A DNA stretch of 64,000 nucleotides, taken from Actinomycetes bacterium (GTDB taxonomy: Bacteria; Actinomycetota; Actinomycetes; Actinomycetales; Microbacteriaceae). Below are positions 49,350 through 58,485 of the stretch, piece after piece; the stretch's first letter is position 1; each line of letters opens with the position of its first letter. The notes under the pieces were generated by a model, which made no database searches, had not been told where the DNA came from, and worked only from the letters and a program-made list of their open reading frames with translations. Location of the stretch: positions 1 to 64,000 of the forward strand of contig JAKOTS010000059.1 of the NCBI GenBank assembly GCA_029777095.1, in the 5' to 3' direction. Both the position numbers and the translations under genes were made by a program.

Positions 49350-50018
49350 TCAGACCTGTTCGGTGCCCTCGTCCTCGGGGGCCCAGTCGCCAGTCGACAG
49401 GTAGATGATCTTCTTGGCGACCGAGACAGCGTGGTCGGCGAAGCGTTCGTGGTACCGGCTCGCGAGGGTCGCATCGACGGTTGCGGTGGCCTCGCCCTTC
49501 CAGTTATCGCCGAGCACCTTCTCGAAGACGCCGACGTGGAGCTCGTCGATCGCGTCGTCGTCGTTGCGGATCTCTTCGGCGAGCGAGACATCCTGCGTGC
49601 GCAGGAGCTCTGCGAGCTTGCGCGCGATGTCGACGTCGAGTTCGCCCATCTGCGCGAACGTCGACTTGAGCCCCTTCGGGACTGCGCGTTCGGGGAACCG
49701 GTAGCGCGCGAGCTGCGCGATGTGCTCGGCCATGTCGCCCATGCGCTCAAGCGAGGCGCTCATGCGCAGCGCGCTGACGACGATCCGGAGGTCGCGGGCA
49801 ACCGGCTGCTGCCGGGCCAGAATCTCGATCGCGAGCTCGTCGAGGGCGACGGCGCGCTCGTCGATGTGGCGGTCATCCGCGATGACCTCTTCTGCGAGCG
49901 CGACATCGCTTGTACCGAAGGCACGGGTGGCCTTGTCGATGGCGATCGTGACGAGATCTGCGATCTCGGCGAGACCGACCTGGACGTCTTGCAATGACTG
50001 GTGGAACACCTGACGCAT
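49350..50018 (-). CDS. phoU: Phosphate uptake regulator PhoU
   Basis: 222 aa, two helical PhoU repeats with the metal-site motifs EEVIADDRHIDERA and EEIRNDDDAIDELH. It passes the state of the Pst transporter to the SenX3-type kinase and holds it inactive when phosphate is plentiful. Start ATG 50018. It is divergent from senX3, and a set of 11-nt-spaced GTGAAC repeats lies between. Confidence 0.96.
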   Translation of the reverse strand: MRQVFHQSLQDVQVGLAEIADLVTIAIDKATRAFGTSDVALAEEVIADDRHIDERAVALDELAIEILARQQPVARDLRIVVSALRMSASLERMGDMAEHIAQLARYRFPERAVPKGLKSTFAQMGELDVDIARKLAELLRTQDVSLAEEIRNDDDAIDELHVGVFEKVLGDNWKGEATATVDATLASRYHERFADHAVSVAKKIIYLSTGDWAPEDEGTEQV

Positions 50019-50120
50019 GTTCGATTCCCTTCCTGGGAGGCAGCTTGTGTGCTGCGGGGCGGCATCACGCCTCGCGCCCGTGTGAAGCGCGGCGGCCTGT
50101 CGCCATTGTCACCAGCGAAA

Positions 50121-50164
50121 GTGAACGGTTGGTGCCGCGCGCGTGAACACCTCATGAGCGATTC
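50121..50164. promoter_or_regulatory. RegX3/PHO-type direct repeats in the phoU-senX3 gap
   Basis: GTGAAC at 50121 and again at 50143, with GTGCCG at 50132 and ATGAGC at 50154: four units at 11-nt steps. In the other direction they read GTTCAC, as in the pstS PHO box. Likely autoregulation of the phosphate system. Confidence 0.6.
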
Positions 50165-50230
50165 TAGTGATGGCGCGGAATGGCGGGCCGATGGGCGCGC
50201 GGGAGCGCCGCGGCGTTCTACGCTGGGGGC

Positions 50231-51388
50231 ATGAACTCAGTGCAGCTCGTGCTGTTGGCGTTGCTTTTCGGGGCGGCCGCAGGTGTGGGCGTGTTTGCGC
50301 TGATCAGTTTTGCCGTCCGTGCCGGGCGGCGGGCGCGCGCCGCCGCGACCGCGCAGGTACCCGAGGGTGTCACGCAGGTGCTGAGTGCAATGGATGACGC
50401 GGCCATCGTGGTCGACAGGTCGCTCACGATCGTGGCAATTGCCCCCGCGGCGGCCGCATTCGGACTCGACACCGGCGGCGTCGTCGTCGACGACGAGCTT
50501 CGAGACATCGTGCGACACGCACAGCGTTCGGGCGGGCACGAGCGCGCGCAGGTGCGCCTTCGGCGGCCGGGAATGAGTGCCGAAACGCACGTGGCCATGG
50601 CCCGGGCATCCATGCTCAGCCCCAGGTACTGCCTGCTGATGCTGCACGACATCACCGAGCAGCTGCGAGTCGAAGAGATGCGCCGCGACTTTGTGGCGAA
50701 CACAAGCCACGAACTGAAGACGCCGGTGGGTGCGGTCACCCTCCTCGCCGAGGCGATCGAGTCGGCGGCCGATGACCCCGACCAGGTGCGCTATTTCACC
50801 ACCCGCCTCGCGTTCGAGGCCGAGCGGCTCGCGCGCCTCACCTCGCGGATCCTCGACCTCTCGCGCGTGCAGGCTGCAGAAGAACTGACAGAGGCGGTCT
50901 CGGTCTCGGTCGATGAGGTGGTTGCGGCTTCGCTCGAAGAGCACGCGGTGGTGGCCTCGGCGGCAAAGATCGAACTCGTCCGCGGCGGGCAGCGTGGCAC
51001 CACGGTCGTGGGTGATGCGCAAACCCTCACCGAGGCCGTCAGCAACCTCATCGCCAACGCCGTTGCGTACTCACCGGCCGGCGCGCACGTGGGTGTTGGT
51101 GTGCGCGTGGTTGACGGTGTGGTTGAAATCGCCGTGACCGACCAGGGCACGGGCATCGCCGAGGCCGATCAGCAACGAATCTTCGAGCGCTTCTACCGCG
51201 CCGACCAAGCCCGTTCCCGTCGCACTGGAGGCACCGGGCTCGGCCTCGCGATCGTCAAGCACGCCGTGCAGCGGCACGACGGCGAGGTGCGAGTGTGGTC
51301 GCAACCCGGGCGCGGATCGACCTTCACCATCAGAATCCCGGAGGGCGGGGCATCCGTCGCCTCCCAGAACAGGAATGACTCGCAATGA
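50231..51388 (+). CDS. senX3: Phosphate-sensing histidine kinase SenX3
   Basis: 385 aa. N-terminal membrane helix (VLLALLFGAAAGVGVFALISF), PAS-like domain (about 50-140), HisKA with phospho-accepting His160 in FVANTSHELKTPVGAV, and HATPase with NLIANAVAYSP, DQGTGI and GTGLGLAIV. Partner of RegX3; the stop overlaps regX3 by 4 nt (ATGA). ATG 50231 stands 6 nt after TACGCT (50219-50224), so possibly leaderless. PhoU divergent and gpmA nearby repeat the mycobacterial order. Confidence 0.94.
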   Translation: MNSVQLVLLALLFGAAAGVGVFALISFAVRAGRRARAAATAQVPEGVTQVLSAMDDAAIVVDRSLTIVAIAPAAAAFGLDTGGVVVDDELRDIVRHAQRSGGHERAQVRLRRPGMSAETHVAMARASMLSPRYCLLMLHDITEQLRVEEMRRDFVANTSHELKTPVGAVTLLAEAIESAADDPDQVRYFTTRLAFEAERLARLTSRILDLSRVQAAEELTEAVSVSVDEVVAASLEEHAVVASAAKIELVRGGQRGTTVVGDAQTLTEAVSNLIANAVAYSPAGAHVGVGVRVVDGVVEIAVTDQGTGIAEADQQRIFERFYRADQARSRRTGGTGLGLAIVKHAVQRHDGEVRVWSQPGRGSTFTIRIPEGGASVASQNRNDSQ

Positions 51389-52068
51389 CCCGTGTGCTCC
51401 TCGTCGAAGACGAGCCTGACCTCGCCGAGCCCCTCGCCTATCTGCTTGGCAAAGAGGGTTTTGAGGTAGAAATCGCCGACGACGGCCTCGCGGCGCTGGT
51501 GGCCTTCCGCGATCGCGGTGCCGATGTGGTGCTGCTTGATCTCATGTTGCCGGGGATGCCGGGCACCGAGGTGTGCCGTCAGCTTCGGGCGGTGTCGGCG
51601 GTGCCGATCATCATGCTTACGGCCAAGGACTCAGAAATCGACATTGTTGTGGGCCTCGAGCTTGGCGCCGACGACTACGTCACCAAGCCGTACAGTTCGC
51701 GTGAGCTGCTCGCCCGCATGCGGGCAATCCTGCGGCGCCTCGTCGTTGTCGACGAGGAAGAGGACGACCGGGTGCTCAGCGGCGGCGGCGTGACGCTCGA
51801 TCTTGACCGCCACACGGTCGCGGTCCGTGGCAAAGAAATCAGCATGCCGCTCAAAGAATTCGAGCTGCTCGAGATGCTGATGCGCAACGCCGGCCGGGTG
51901 CTCACCCGTGGGCAGCTGATCGACCGCGTCTGGGGGAGTGACTATTTCGGCGACACCAAGACACTCGACGTGCACGTCAAGCGCATCCGCTCGCGCATCG
52001 AGCCCGTGCCGAGCGAGCCCGTCTCGCTCGTGACCGTGCGAGGGCTTGGCTACCGCTTCGAGGCATAG
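51385..52068 (+). CDS. regX3: Response regulator RegX3
   Basis: 227 aa, OmpR/PhoB family. Receiver with VEDEP acidic pocket, phospho-acceptor Asp52 in VVLLDLMLPGMPGTE and Lys in TKPYSSRELLARM, then a winged HTH (LTRGQLIDRVWGSDYFGDTKTLDVHVKRIRSRIE region). Activator of phosphate-starvation genes; the GTTCACC repeats before pstS and between phoU and senX3 are its likely sites. Translation coupled to senX3. Confidence 0.95.
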   Translation: MTRVLLVEDEPDLAEPLAYLLGKEGFEVEIADDGLAALVAFRDRGADVVLLDLMLPGMPGTEVCRQLRAVSAVPIIMLTAKDSEIDIVVGLELGADDYVTKPYSSRELLARMRAILRRLVVVDEEEDDRVLSGGGVTLDLDRHTVAVRGKEISMPLKEFELLEMLMRNAGRVLTRGQLIDRVWGSDYFGDTKTLDVHVKRIRSRIEPVPSEPVSLVTVRGLGYRFEA

Positions 52069-52111
52069 GCCAGCGCACCAGCGCCGCGCACAAAAGGCAG
52101 CGCAGACAGAA

Positions 52112-52141
52112 ATGCGGCCCACCGTGAGGTGTGAGCCGCAT
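52112..52141. terminator. Hairpin between convergent regX3 and lpqE-like gene
   Basis: ATGCGGC (52112-52118) pairs with GCCGCAT (52135-52141); inside, CACC/GGTG pairs again. Short A/T runs flank both sides. Probable shared terminator. Confidence 0.7.
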
Positions 52142-52175
52142 CTCTATTTACGCGTACGGGTGTACGTGTGCAGAA

Positions 52176-52646
52176 TCAGGGAACGAGGTCCTTGTAGTAC
52201 GAAAGCGTGCCGTCGAGCACGGGAACCATGGTGAGTTCGCCCTCGCCGTCGCCGGACTGGAAGTACATCGGCAGCAGCGTGCCGGGCTTCGAGTTGATGC
52301 CCTTCAGGAGCAGCGGTGCCTCTTCGTCGCCACCGAGGCTCACGAGTTCGCCAGCAGGAACGCGCACGGTGGCTTGGCCACCCTTGCCGTTCTCGCCGAA
52401 CTCGATGTTCACCGTCGCGGGGGCTTCGGGGTCTTCGTTGGAGAACGCAACCACGAGGTTGCCATTCTTTCCATCTTCAGAGACAACAAATGCGTTGAGC
52501 ACCTTGATGCTGCCGGTGTGGGCGCTGACGCCGTCACCAGGGTCATATTCGTATGTGGTCGCCTGTGGGGCGAGCATGTTGCATCCTGTGGTGCCCAGCA
52601 CCACGGCGGTGCCCAGCACAATGGACGCGATCAGGCGGGACTTCAC
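52176..52646 (-). CDS. LpqE-like secreted lipoprotein
   Basis: 156 aa. Signal peptide with lipobox GTTGC (Cys22), then a single beta-rich domain with GSIKVLNAFVVSEDG and a GNLVVAFSN strand. It resembles the actinobacterial LpqE family of unknown function. In M. tuberculosis lpqE (Rv3584) is divergent next to carD (Rv3583c), as here. Start GTG 52646 with GGGAGG upstream. Confidence 0.78.
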   Translation of the reverse strand: MKSRLIASIVLGTAVVLGTTGCNMLAPQATTYEYDPGDGVSAHTGSIKVLNAFVVSEDGKNGNLVVAFSNEDPEAPATVNIEFGENGKGGQATVRVPAGELVSLGGDEEAPLLLKGINSKPGTLLPMYFQSGDGEGELTMVPVLDGTLSYYKDLVP

Positions 52647-52791
52647 GATGCCTCCCGGCGGTAGTGGACTGAGGTCAGTCTAGGGGAATTCGCAGGATCA
52701 ATAAATCCGCATTGCGCCGACGCGGTCCCAGGCTCGATTATTCAGTGCCAAAAGATGAGGCGGGGAGAACCTTAGTCTATGATGCCTGTGG

Positions 52792-52797
52792 TATCCT
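52792..52797 (+). promoter_or_regulatory. -10 box of carD
   Basis: TATCCT 27 nt before the carD ATG; an AAGGA ribosome site lies in between. No convincing -35 box. Confidence 0.45.
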
Positions 52798-52823
52798 AGA
52801 GGTTGCCGAAAGGACACATCTGC

Positions 52824-53306
52824 ATGCTTTTTGAGGTTGGCGAGACGGTCGTTTACCCGCACCACGGTGCCGCAACGATCGCCGAGGTGAAAACCCGAAT
52901 TATCAAGGGCGAAGAGAAGATCTATCTCAAGCTCCGAGTGACCCAAGGCGATCTCACAATTGAGGTTCCCGCCGAGAACATCGACCTGGTCGGTGTTCGC
53001 GACGTGATTGGCAAAGAAGGCCTCGAAGAGGTCTTCGAGGTGCTTCGCGCGCCGTTCACTGAAGAACCCACGAACTGGTCGCGTCGGTACAAGGCGAACC
53101 TTGAGAAGCTCGCCTCTGGCGATGTCATCAAGGTCAGCGAGGTCGTGCGCGACCTCTGGCGCCGTGACCAAGACCGCGGTCTCTCGGCTGGCGAGAAGCG
53201 GATGCTGGCGAAGGCTCGCCAGATTCTGATTTCAGAGCTGGCACTTGCTGAGAAGACCGACGAAGAACAGGCCTCGAACGTGCTCGACGAGGTACTCGCT
53301 TCGTAA
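52824..53306 (+). CDS. carD: CarD RNA-polymerase-binding transcription factor
   Basis: 160 aa. N-terminal RNAP-interaction domain ([32 protein letters not shown]) and a C-terminal helical DNA-binding domain ([33 protein letters not shown]). CarD stabilises open complexes at rRNA and many other promoters. I chose ATG 52824 because it is the conserved start and AAGGA lies about 9 nt upstream. A terminator separates it from ispDF. Confidence 0.97.
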   Translation: MLFEVGETVVYPHHGAATIAEVKTRIIKGEEKIYLKLRVTQGDLTIEVPAENIDLVGVRDVIGKEGLEEVFEVLRAPFTEEPTNWSRRYKANLEKLASGDVIKVSEVVRDLWRRDQDRGLSAGEKRMLAKARQILISELALAEKTDEEQASNVLDEVLAS

Positions 53307-53348
53307 GCGTTTGAACGTCGTGCGCGCTCGCGTTTGATCGCACTTCAG

Positions 53349-53386
53349 AGGCTCCCTGATTCCCATTCGTGGGCAGGGAGCCTTTT
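53349..53386 (+). terminator. Rho-independent terminator of carD
   Basis: AGGCTCCCTG (53349-53358) pairs with CAGGGAGCCT (53374-53383), 15-nt loop, then TTT. Confidence 0.88.
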
Positions 53387-53422
53387 GCGTGCCGCGCGGG
53401 CGCCTCCGGTAGCGTGTGCACC

Positions 53423-54655
53423 ATGACCGTCACCCCCGTGCCCGACGCGGCAATCATCGTCGTTGCCGCGGGCTCGGGCATGCGCCTTGGCGCCGGTGCG
53501 CCCAAGGCGTTCGTTGGCCTCGACGCGCACACGGTCCTCTGGCACAGCCTGCTCCCCATTTTCGGTGCGCGGCGCGCGGCCCAGGTCGTGCTCGTCGTGC
53601 CGCCGGGTCTTGAGGGCAACGCGCAGACAGAGGCGATGGATGCCGCTGCCACCGTCGCACGGCGGGGCGAGGCATCCGATCGCTTCGAACTTGTCAGCGT
53701 CGTTGCAGGCGGTGCCACGCGGCAGGCCTCGGTCGCGGCTGGATTGCGGGCGGTGTGGCCGAGCGTTGCCACGGTGCTTGTGCACGATGCGGCGCGTTCG
53801 CTGACGCCGTCTGAGATGTTTGACCGGGTGATCGAAGAGGTCGAGCGCACCGGTTCGGCGGTGATTCCGGGGCTCCCCGTAGTCGACACGGTCAAGCGGG
53901 TTGCAGCCAGCGGTGCGGTGGGCGACACCGTCGATCGCGACACGTTGCTGGCGGTGCAAACCCCGCAGGGCTTTCGGCGCGATGTGCTCGATGCCGCGTA
54001 TGCGAGCGCGACGGGCGAGTTCACCGACGATGCCGCACTGGTCGCGGCGGCCGGGCACCCGGTGCGCGCCCTCGACGGCCACGCGCACGCGTTCAAGATC
54101 ACCACACCTGCCGACCTCGAGCGGGCGAAGACCATTGTGAGCGGGAAGGCGCAGCTTGCCATGCGAGTAGGAATCGGCACGGACGTGCACGCCTATGCAG
54201 AAGAGGGTTCGGCGCGCACGCTGTGGCTCGCGGGCCTTGAGTGGCCGGGGGAGCGCGCGCTCGAGGGGCATTCGGACGGCGACGTTGCGGTGCACGCGAT
54301 CGTCGATGCGCTGCTCTCGGCGGCAGACCTCGGCGACATCGGCGGGCTGTTCGGCGTCGATGACCCCGCGGTCGAGGGCGCGCACGCCGATGTTTTCCTC
54401 ACCCGCACCCGCCAGGTGCTCGCCGACGCGGGCTGGGTCGTCGGCAACGTTTCGGTGCAGATTCAAGCGCGTAGGCCACGGTTTTCGGTGCGGCGACTCG
54501 AAGCGCAGGCGGCGCTGAGCGAGCTGCTTGGCGCGCCCGTGACGGTCTCGGCAACCACCACCGATGGGCTCGGGTTTACCGGGCGTGGCGAGGGCATCGC
54601 CGCAATGGCGACCGCGCTGATCGTGCGGGCCTCAGACCGGTCGGCCTTCCCGTAG
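53423..54655 (+). CDS. ispDF: Bifunctional IspD-IspF isoprenoid synthesis enzyme
   Basis: 410 aa, two enzymes of the non-mevalonate (MEP) pathway in one chain. Residues about 1-245 are IspD (CDP-ME synthesis), with the CTP-binding loop [18 protein letters not shown] and VHDAARSL. About 250-410 is IspF (cyclodiphosphate synthase), with the metal motif [23 protein letters not shown] and [21 protein letters not shown]. Separate genes in M. tuberculosis, fused here. ATG 53423 follows TAGCGT (53410-53415) by 7 nt, leaderless spacing. Confidence 0.95.
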   Translation: MTVTPVPDAAIIVVAAGSGMRLGAGAPKAFVGLDAHTVLWHSLLPIFGARRAAQVVLVVPPGLEGNAQTEAMDAAATVARRGEASDRFELVSVVAGGATRQASVAAGLRAVWPSVATVLVHDAARSLTPSEMFDRVIEEVERTGSAVIPGLPVVDTVKRVAASGAVGDTVDRDTLLAVQTPQGFRRDVLDAAYASATGEFTDDAALVAAAGHPVRALDGHAHAFKITTPADLERAKTIVSGKAQLAMRVGIGTDVHAYAEEGSARTLWLAGLEWPGERALEGHSDGDVAVHAIVDALLSAADLGDIGGLFGVDDPAVEGAHADVFLTRTRQVLADAGWVVGNVSVQIQARRPRFSVRRLEAQAALSELLGAPVTVSATTTDGLGFTGRGEGIAAMATALIVRASDRSAFP

Positions 54656-54712
54656 GGCGTGGCGCCCGCGCACACAGCTTCGGCGCACCCGCGCGCCGGT
54701 AGTCTTGATTCC

Positions 54713-56119
54713 GTGGTACTCCGGCTCTATGACACCAAGGCGCAGACGCTGCGCGACTTCACGCCCCTCAAGGCTGGCGAGGTCGGCATCTACGTTTGTG
54801 GACCCACGGTGCAGTCGGGCCCACACATCGGCCACCTCCGGGCCGCGCTCGCCTTCGATGTGCTGCGGCGCTGGCTTGCAACATCCCACCGCGTCACATT
54901 CGTGCGCAACGTCACCGATATCGACGACAAGGTGCTGGTCAACGCGACCGACGACGAGCCGTGGTGGGCGCTTGCGTACCGGATGGAGCTCGAATTCACG
55001 GCGGCATACGCGGCGATCGGCATTTCTGCGCCGACGTACGAGCCGCGGGCGACCGCGTCGATTCCGCAGATGCACGAGCTCATTGCCGAGCTGATCGAGG
55101 CCGGTCATGCATATGCGGCGCCAGCAGATTCGGATGCCGCGGGCGATGTGTACTTCGACGTCCGCAGTTGGCCCGCCTACGGGTCGCTCACCCACCAGTC
55201 GCTCGATGCCCTCGAAACCTCGGGTGAGGCAGAGCTGCGCGGCAAGCGCGACCCCCACGATTTTGCACTGTGGAAGGGCGCGAAGGCCGACGAACCGGCA
55301 TCCGCCATCTGGAACTCGCCGTGGGGCGCAGGTCGCCCCGGCTGGCACATCGAGTGCTCGGCGATGGCGCGCCGGTACCTCGGACGCGAGTTCGACATTC
55401 ACGGTGGCGGGCTCGACCTGCGGTTTCCGCACCACGAGAACGAACTTGCGCAGTCGACCGCGGCCGGCGACGCGTTTGCGCGGTACTGGATGCACAACGG
55501 GTTGGTGACCGTCGACGGGCAGAAAATGTCGAAGTCGCTGCACAACTTCGTGCTCGCCGAAGACCTGCTGCGCGAGCGCGACCCGCTCGTGGTGCGTTAC
55601 GCGCTGGGTGCCGCGCACTACCGTTCAAGCCTTGACATCACCGACAAGACCTTCGACGAGGCAGAAGCCGCGCTCGATCGGATCCGCACGTTCCTTGAGC
55701 GCGTCGCGCGCGAGGGCGACTATGGTTGGACTTCGTTCGGGAACGCGGCATTCGATGCCGCAATGGACGACGACCTCGGAGTGCCGCAGGCGCTCGCCGT
55801 CTTGCATGAGACCGTGCGACGCGGCAACGCGGCGCTCGATTCTGGCGACGTGGATGCCGCGCGCAGCGCAGCCGGTGAGGTCAGCGTGATGACCGGCGTG
55901 CTCGGCATTAACCCGCTCGATCCTGCATGGGGAGCGGGGGCCTCGGCTGAGGCATCCACTCTCGACACACTCGTGCAGGCACTCATCGCACAGCGCGCAG
56001 CCGCTCGCGATGCCAAAGACTGGCCCGCGGCCGATCGCATCAGAGATGTGATCGCGGCCGCGGGGATCACCCTCGAAGACGCCTCAGGCGCAACACATTG
56101 GAGTATCAATGGCCGGTAG
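54713..56119 (+). CDS. cysS: Cysteinyl-tRNA synthetase
   Basis: 468 aa class I synthetase. Zinc ligand Cys29 in [13 protein letters not shown] motif His38-Ile-Gly-His41, KMSKS at 271-275 ([11 protein letters not shown]), [11 protein letters not shown] chose GTG 54713: TAGTCT (54700-54705) stands 7 nt before it, the product VVLRLYDTK matches the family start, and no Shine-Dalgarno sequence is visible. The 3' end overlaps rlmB by 11 nt. Order ispDF-cysS-rlmB is as in mycobacteria. Confidence 0.96.
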   Translation: MVLRLYDTKAQTLRDFTPLKAGEVGIYVCGPTVQSGPHIGHLRAALAFDVLRRWLATSHRVTFVRNVTDIDDKVLVNATDDEPWWALAYRMELEFTAAYAAIGISAPTYEPRATASIPQMHELIAELIEAGHAYAAPADSDAAGDVYFDVRSWPAYGSLTHQSLDALETSGEAELRGKRDPHDFALWKGAKADEPASAIWNSPWGAGRPGWHIECSAMARRYLGREFDIHGGGLDLRFPHHENELAQSTAAGDAFARYWMHNGLVTVDGQKMSKSLHNFVLAEDLLRERDPLVVRYALGAAHYRSSLDITDKTFDEAEAALDRIRTFLERVAREGDYGWTSFGNAAFDAAMDDDLGVPQALAVLHETVRRGNAALDSGDVDAARSAAGEVSVMTGVLGINPLDPAWGAGASAEASTLDTLVQALIAQRAAARDAKDWPAADRIRDVIAAAGITLEDASGATHWSINGR

Positions 56120-57101
56120 CAAGCCCGGACGCCCAGGCGCCCGCAAGCCGAAGAAGGGCCCCACGAAGGGCACCGGCGGCAAGAATAAGTCGAGCCTCGA
56201 GGGTCGCGGCCCGACCCCCAAGGCAGAAGATCGCGCCTGGCACCCCGCCGGCAAGCGCAAGGCAGCCCAGGAGCGGTTCGCCGCGGCCGGTGGCAAGCCG
56301 CGCGGCGTCGGTGGCAAGACCGCTGGCGGCGGATCGCGCTCGCCCAAGCAGACCGACGACACCGAAATCGTGACCGGTCGCAACTCGGTGCTCGAGGCGC
56401 TGCGCGCGAAGATTCCCGCGACGGCGTTCTACGTCGCGCAGCGGGTCGAGATGGATGACCGCGTCAAAGAGATGCTCTCGATCGCCACGCACCGCGGCAT
56501 CGCCGTGCTCGAGGTCACCCGCCCAGAGCTCGACCGCATGGCCGGGTTCGACGGGGTGCACCAGGGCGTGGCCCTCAAGGTGCCGCCGTACGAATACGCG
56601 CACCCGCAGGACCTGCTCGAGACAGTGATCGATCGCGGCCAGACGCCGCTGTTCGTCGCACTCGACGGCATCACCGACCCGCGCAATCTCGGCGCCATCA
56701 TCCGCTCCACCGCCGCCTTCGGCGGACACGGTGTGATCGTGCCGCAGCGCCGTTCGGCGAGCGTGAACTCGGCGGCGTGGAAGACCAGTGCTGGCGCCGC
56801 GGCACGCACCCCCGTTGCGCTCGCGGCCAACCTGACCGCGACCCTGAAGGACTTCAAGAAGCAGGGCGTGTTTGTGCTCGGCCTCGATGGCGGCGGCGAC
56901 GTCGACCTTCCGGAGCTTGAGCTTGCCGACCGGCCGATCGTGATCGTCGTCGGTAGCGAGGGCAAGGGGCTCTCACGCCTCGTCACCGAGACCTGCGATC
57001 AGATCGTCTCGATCCCAATTTCGGCGGCAACCGAGTCGCTCAACGCGGGAATCGCAACGTCGGTAGCGCTGTACGAAGTCTCGAAGCGCCGCGCGAAGTA
57101 G
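56109..57101 (+). CDS. rlmB: 23S rRNA 2'-O-ribose methyltransferase (RlmB/TrmH family)
   Basis: 330 aa SpoU/TrmH-type SAM enzyme. A basic Gly/Lys/Pro-rich leader of about 80 residues precedes the RNA-binding domain (VTGRNSVLEALRAKIPATAFYV) and the knotted methyltransferase domain with LDGITDPRNLGAIIRSTAAFGG, VVGSEGKGLSRL and IPISAATESLNAGIATSVALYE. Mycobacterial homologue Rv3579c sits in the same place. ATG 56109 overlaps cysS by 11 nt. Confidence 0.94.
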   Translation: MAGSKPGRPGARKPKKGPTKGTGGKNKSSLEGRGPTPKAEDRAWHPAGKRKAAQERFAAAGGKPRGVGGKTAGGGSRSPKQTDDTEIVTGRNSVLEALRAKIPATAFYVAQRVEMDDRVKEMLSIATHRGIAVLEVTRPELDRMAGFDGVHQGVALKVPPYEYAHPQDLLETVIDRGQTPLFVALDGITDPRNLGAIIRSTAAFGGHGVIVPQRRSASVNSAAWKTSAGAAARTPVALAANLTATLKDFKKQGVFVLGLDGGGDVDLPELELADRPIVIVVGSEGKGLSRLVTETCDQIVSIPISAATESLNAGIATSVALYEVSKRRAK

Positions 57102-57131
57102 GCAGTTTCTTGATGCCGGCTGGCGCGGGCT

Positions 57132-58454
57132 CTAGACGAGTTCGCGCCAGTCGATTTCTGGGGTGCCGTCGTCTTCGCCGGGCGCATCCGGATCGATTGG
57201 ATGCCCGTCGGGGGTCAGCATTGGGATCGCCAGCGTTTCGGTGAGCGGCCCCACCAGGGTCGCCTCGTCGCGACGGTGGCGCAGCACGTCGTTGATGTAC
57301 GACGTCAGCACCTCAGAGATGGGCGCCGCGCTCTCGCGCTGCTGTGACATGTACCAGCGGTGCTCGAGCACGTTGTGGAAGACCTCTGCGGGTTCGAGCT
57401 TTGCGCGCAGGTCGAACGGGATCGCCTTGATCACCGGTTCGAAGACACGAGTGAGCCACTCGTGCGCGATCATCTCCTCGTCAAGGCCCGGCCGCGTGAC
57501 GAGCGTCTTGTACGAGTCGAGATCGTTCAGCAGGCGCCGCGCCTGGTTCTCTTCGACATCGAGCCCAGTGAGGCGGAGCAACCGTCGCTGATGGTGCCCG
57601 GCATCGACGACCTTCGGCTGGATCGACACGTGCGAACCGGTGCCGTCGGTCGTGATCGCCATCTCACCGATGTCGAAGCCGAGGTCGTTGAGTTTTTGCA
57701 CCCGCTCGTTGATGCGCCATGCCTCCGCCGACGAGAACGACTCCTCCTCGGTGAGCGCGCTCCATAGCGAGGTGTAGGCGGCGACGAGCCGGTCGGCAAT
57801 CTCGACGGCGTCGATGCCGTCCTCGAGGCGACCGCTTGCCTCAAGGTCCATGATCTCGCCGGCGATGTTCGTCCGTGCCACATCGAGGTCATGAGCACGT
57901 TGGCCCGCGGTGAGGCCGCCTTCGTGCAGCTCGCCGGTTTCGGCATCCACCAAATAGGCGGCGAAGGCGCCCGCATCGCGACGGAACAGCGTGTTCGAGA
58001 GCGAAACATCACCCCAGAAGAAGCCCACATTGTGCAGGCGAACCAGCAGCACGGCCAGGGCGTCGACGAGGCGCGTTGCCGTGTCGGGGCGAAGTACCTG
58101 CTGAAAGAGGGCCCGATAGGGGAGCGAGAACTTCAGGTGCGCCGTCACGAGTGCGGCGGGAAGCGGGTTGCCGTCGGGGTCGACGCGGCCAGCGACCACC
58201 GCACCGCGGTCAACACACGGGACCGCGAGGCGGGTGAGGTTGCCGAGCATTTCGTACTCGCGGCGAGCCATCTCGGCGGTGGTTTCTTTGACAGCGACCA
58301 CGCCGCCCGAGAGCATCGCGAAACGCACGAGGTGGCGCGAGAGCCCCTTCGGCAGCGACACAATGACGCTGCTGGGCCACTGCGCCAGCGGGGTCGCCCA
58401 CGGCAGGGCGAGAAGCCCCGAATCGACGGTGCTGGCGGTGATGCTCAGCGACAT
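57132..58454 (-). CDS. DUF4032 kinase-like protein
   Basis: 440 aa. The middle has a kinase-like lobe with RLHNVGFFWGDVSLSNTLFRRD, matching an HxD-type catalytic loop changed to WGDVSLSN, then an YLVDAETGE metal-site like block. The C-terminal half is the DUF4032 domain. Function unknown; the pattern recalls lipopolysaccharide-kinase or RIO-like kinases. Start ATG 58454 lies 31 nt after the MsiK/UgpC-type ATPase gene, so same operon. A longer frame runs upstream through that gene and is not used. Confidence 0.8.
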   Translation of the reverse strand: MSLSITASTVDSGLLALPWATPLAQWPSSVIVSLPKGLSRHLVRFAMLSGGVVAVKETTAEMARREYEMLGNLTRLAVPCVDRGAVVAGRVDPDGNPLPAALVTAHLKFSLPYRALFQQVLRPDTATRLVDALAVLLVRLHNVGFFWGDVSLSNTLFRRDAGAFAAYLVDAETGELHEGGLTAGQRAHDLDVARTNIAGEIMDLEASGRLEDGIDAVEIADRLVAAYTSLWSALTEEESFSSAEAWRINERVQKLNDLGFDIGEMAITTDGTGSHVSIQPKVVDAGHHQRRLLRLTGLDVEENQARRLLNDLDSYKTLVTRPGLDEEMIAHEWLTRVFEPVIKAIPFDLRAKLEPAEVFHNVLEHRWYMSQQRESAAPISEVLTSYINDVLRHRRDEATLVGPLTETLAIPMLTPDGHPIDPDAPGEDDGTPEIDWRELV

Positions 58455-58485
58455 GGTCTCACCCCAGCCGTGATCTATATGTCGC

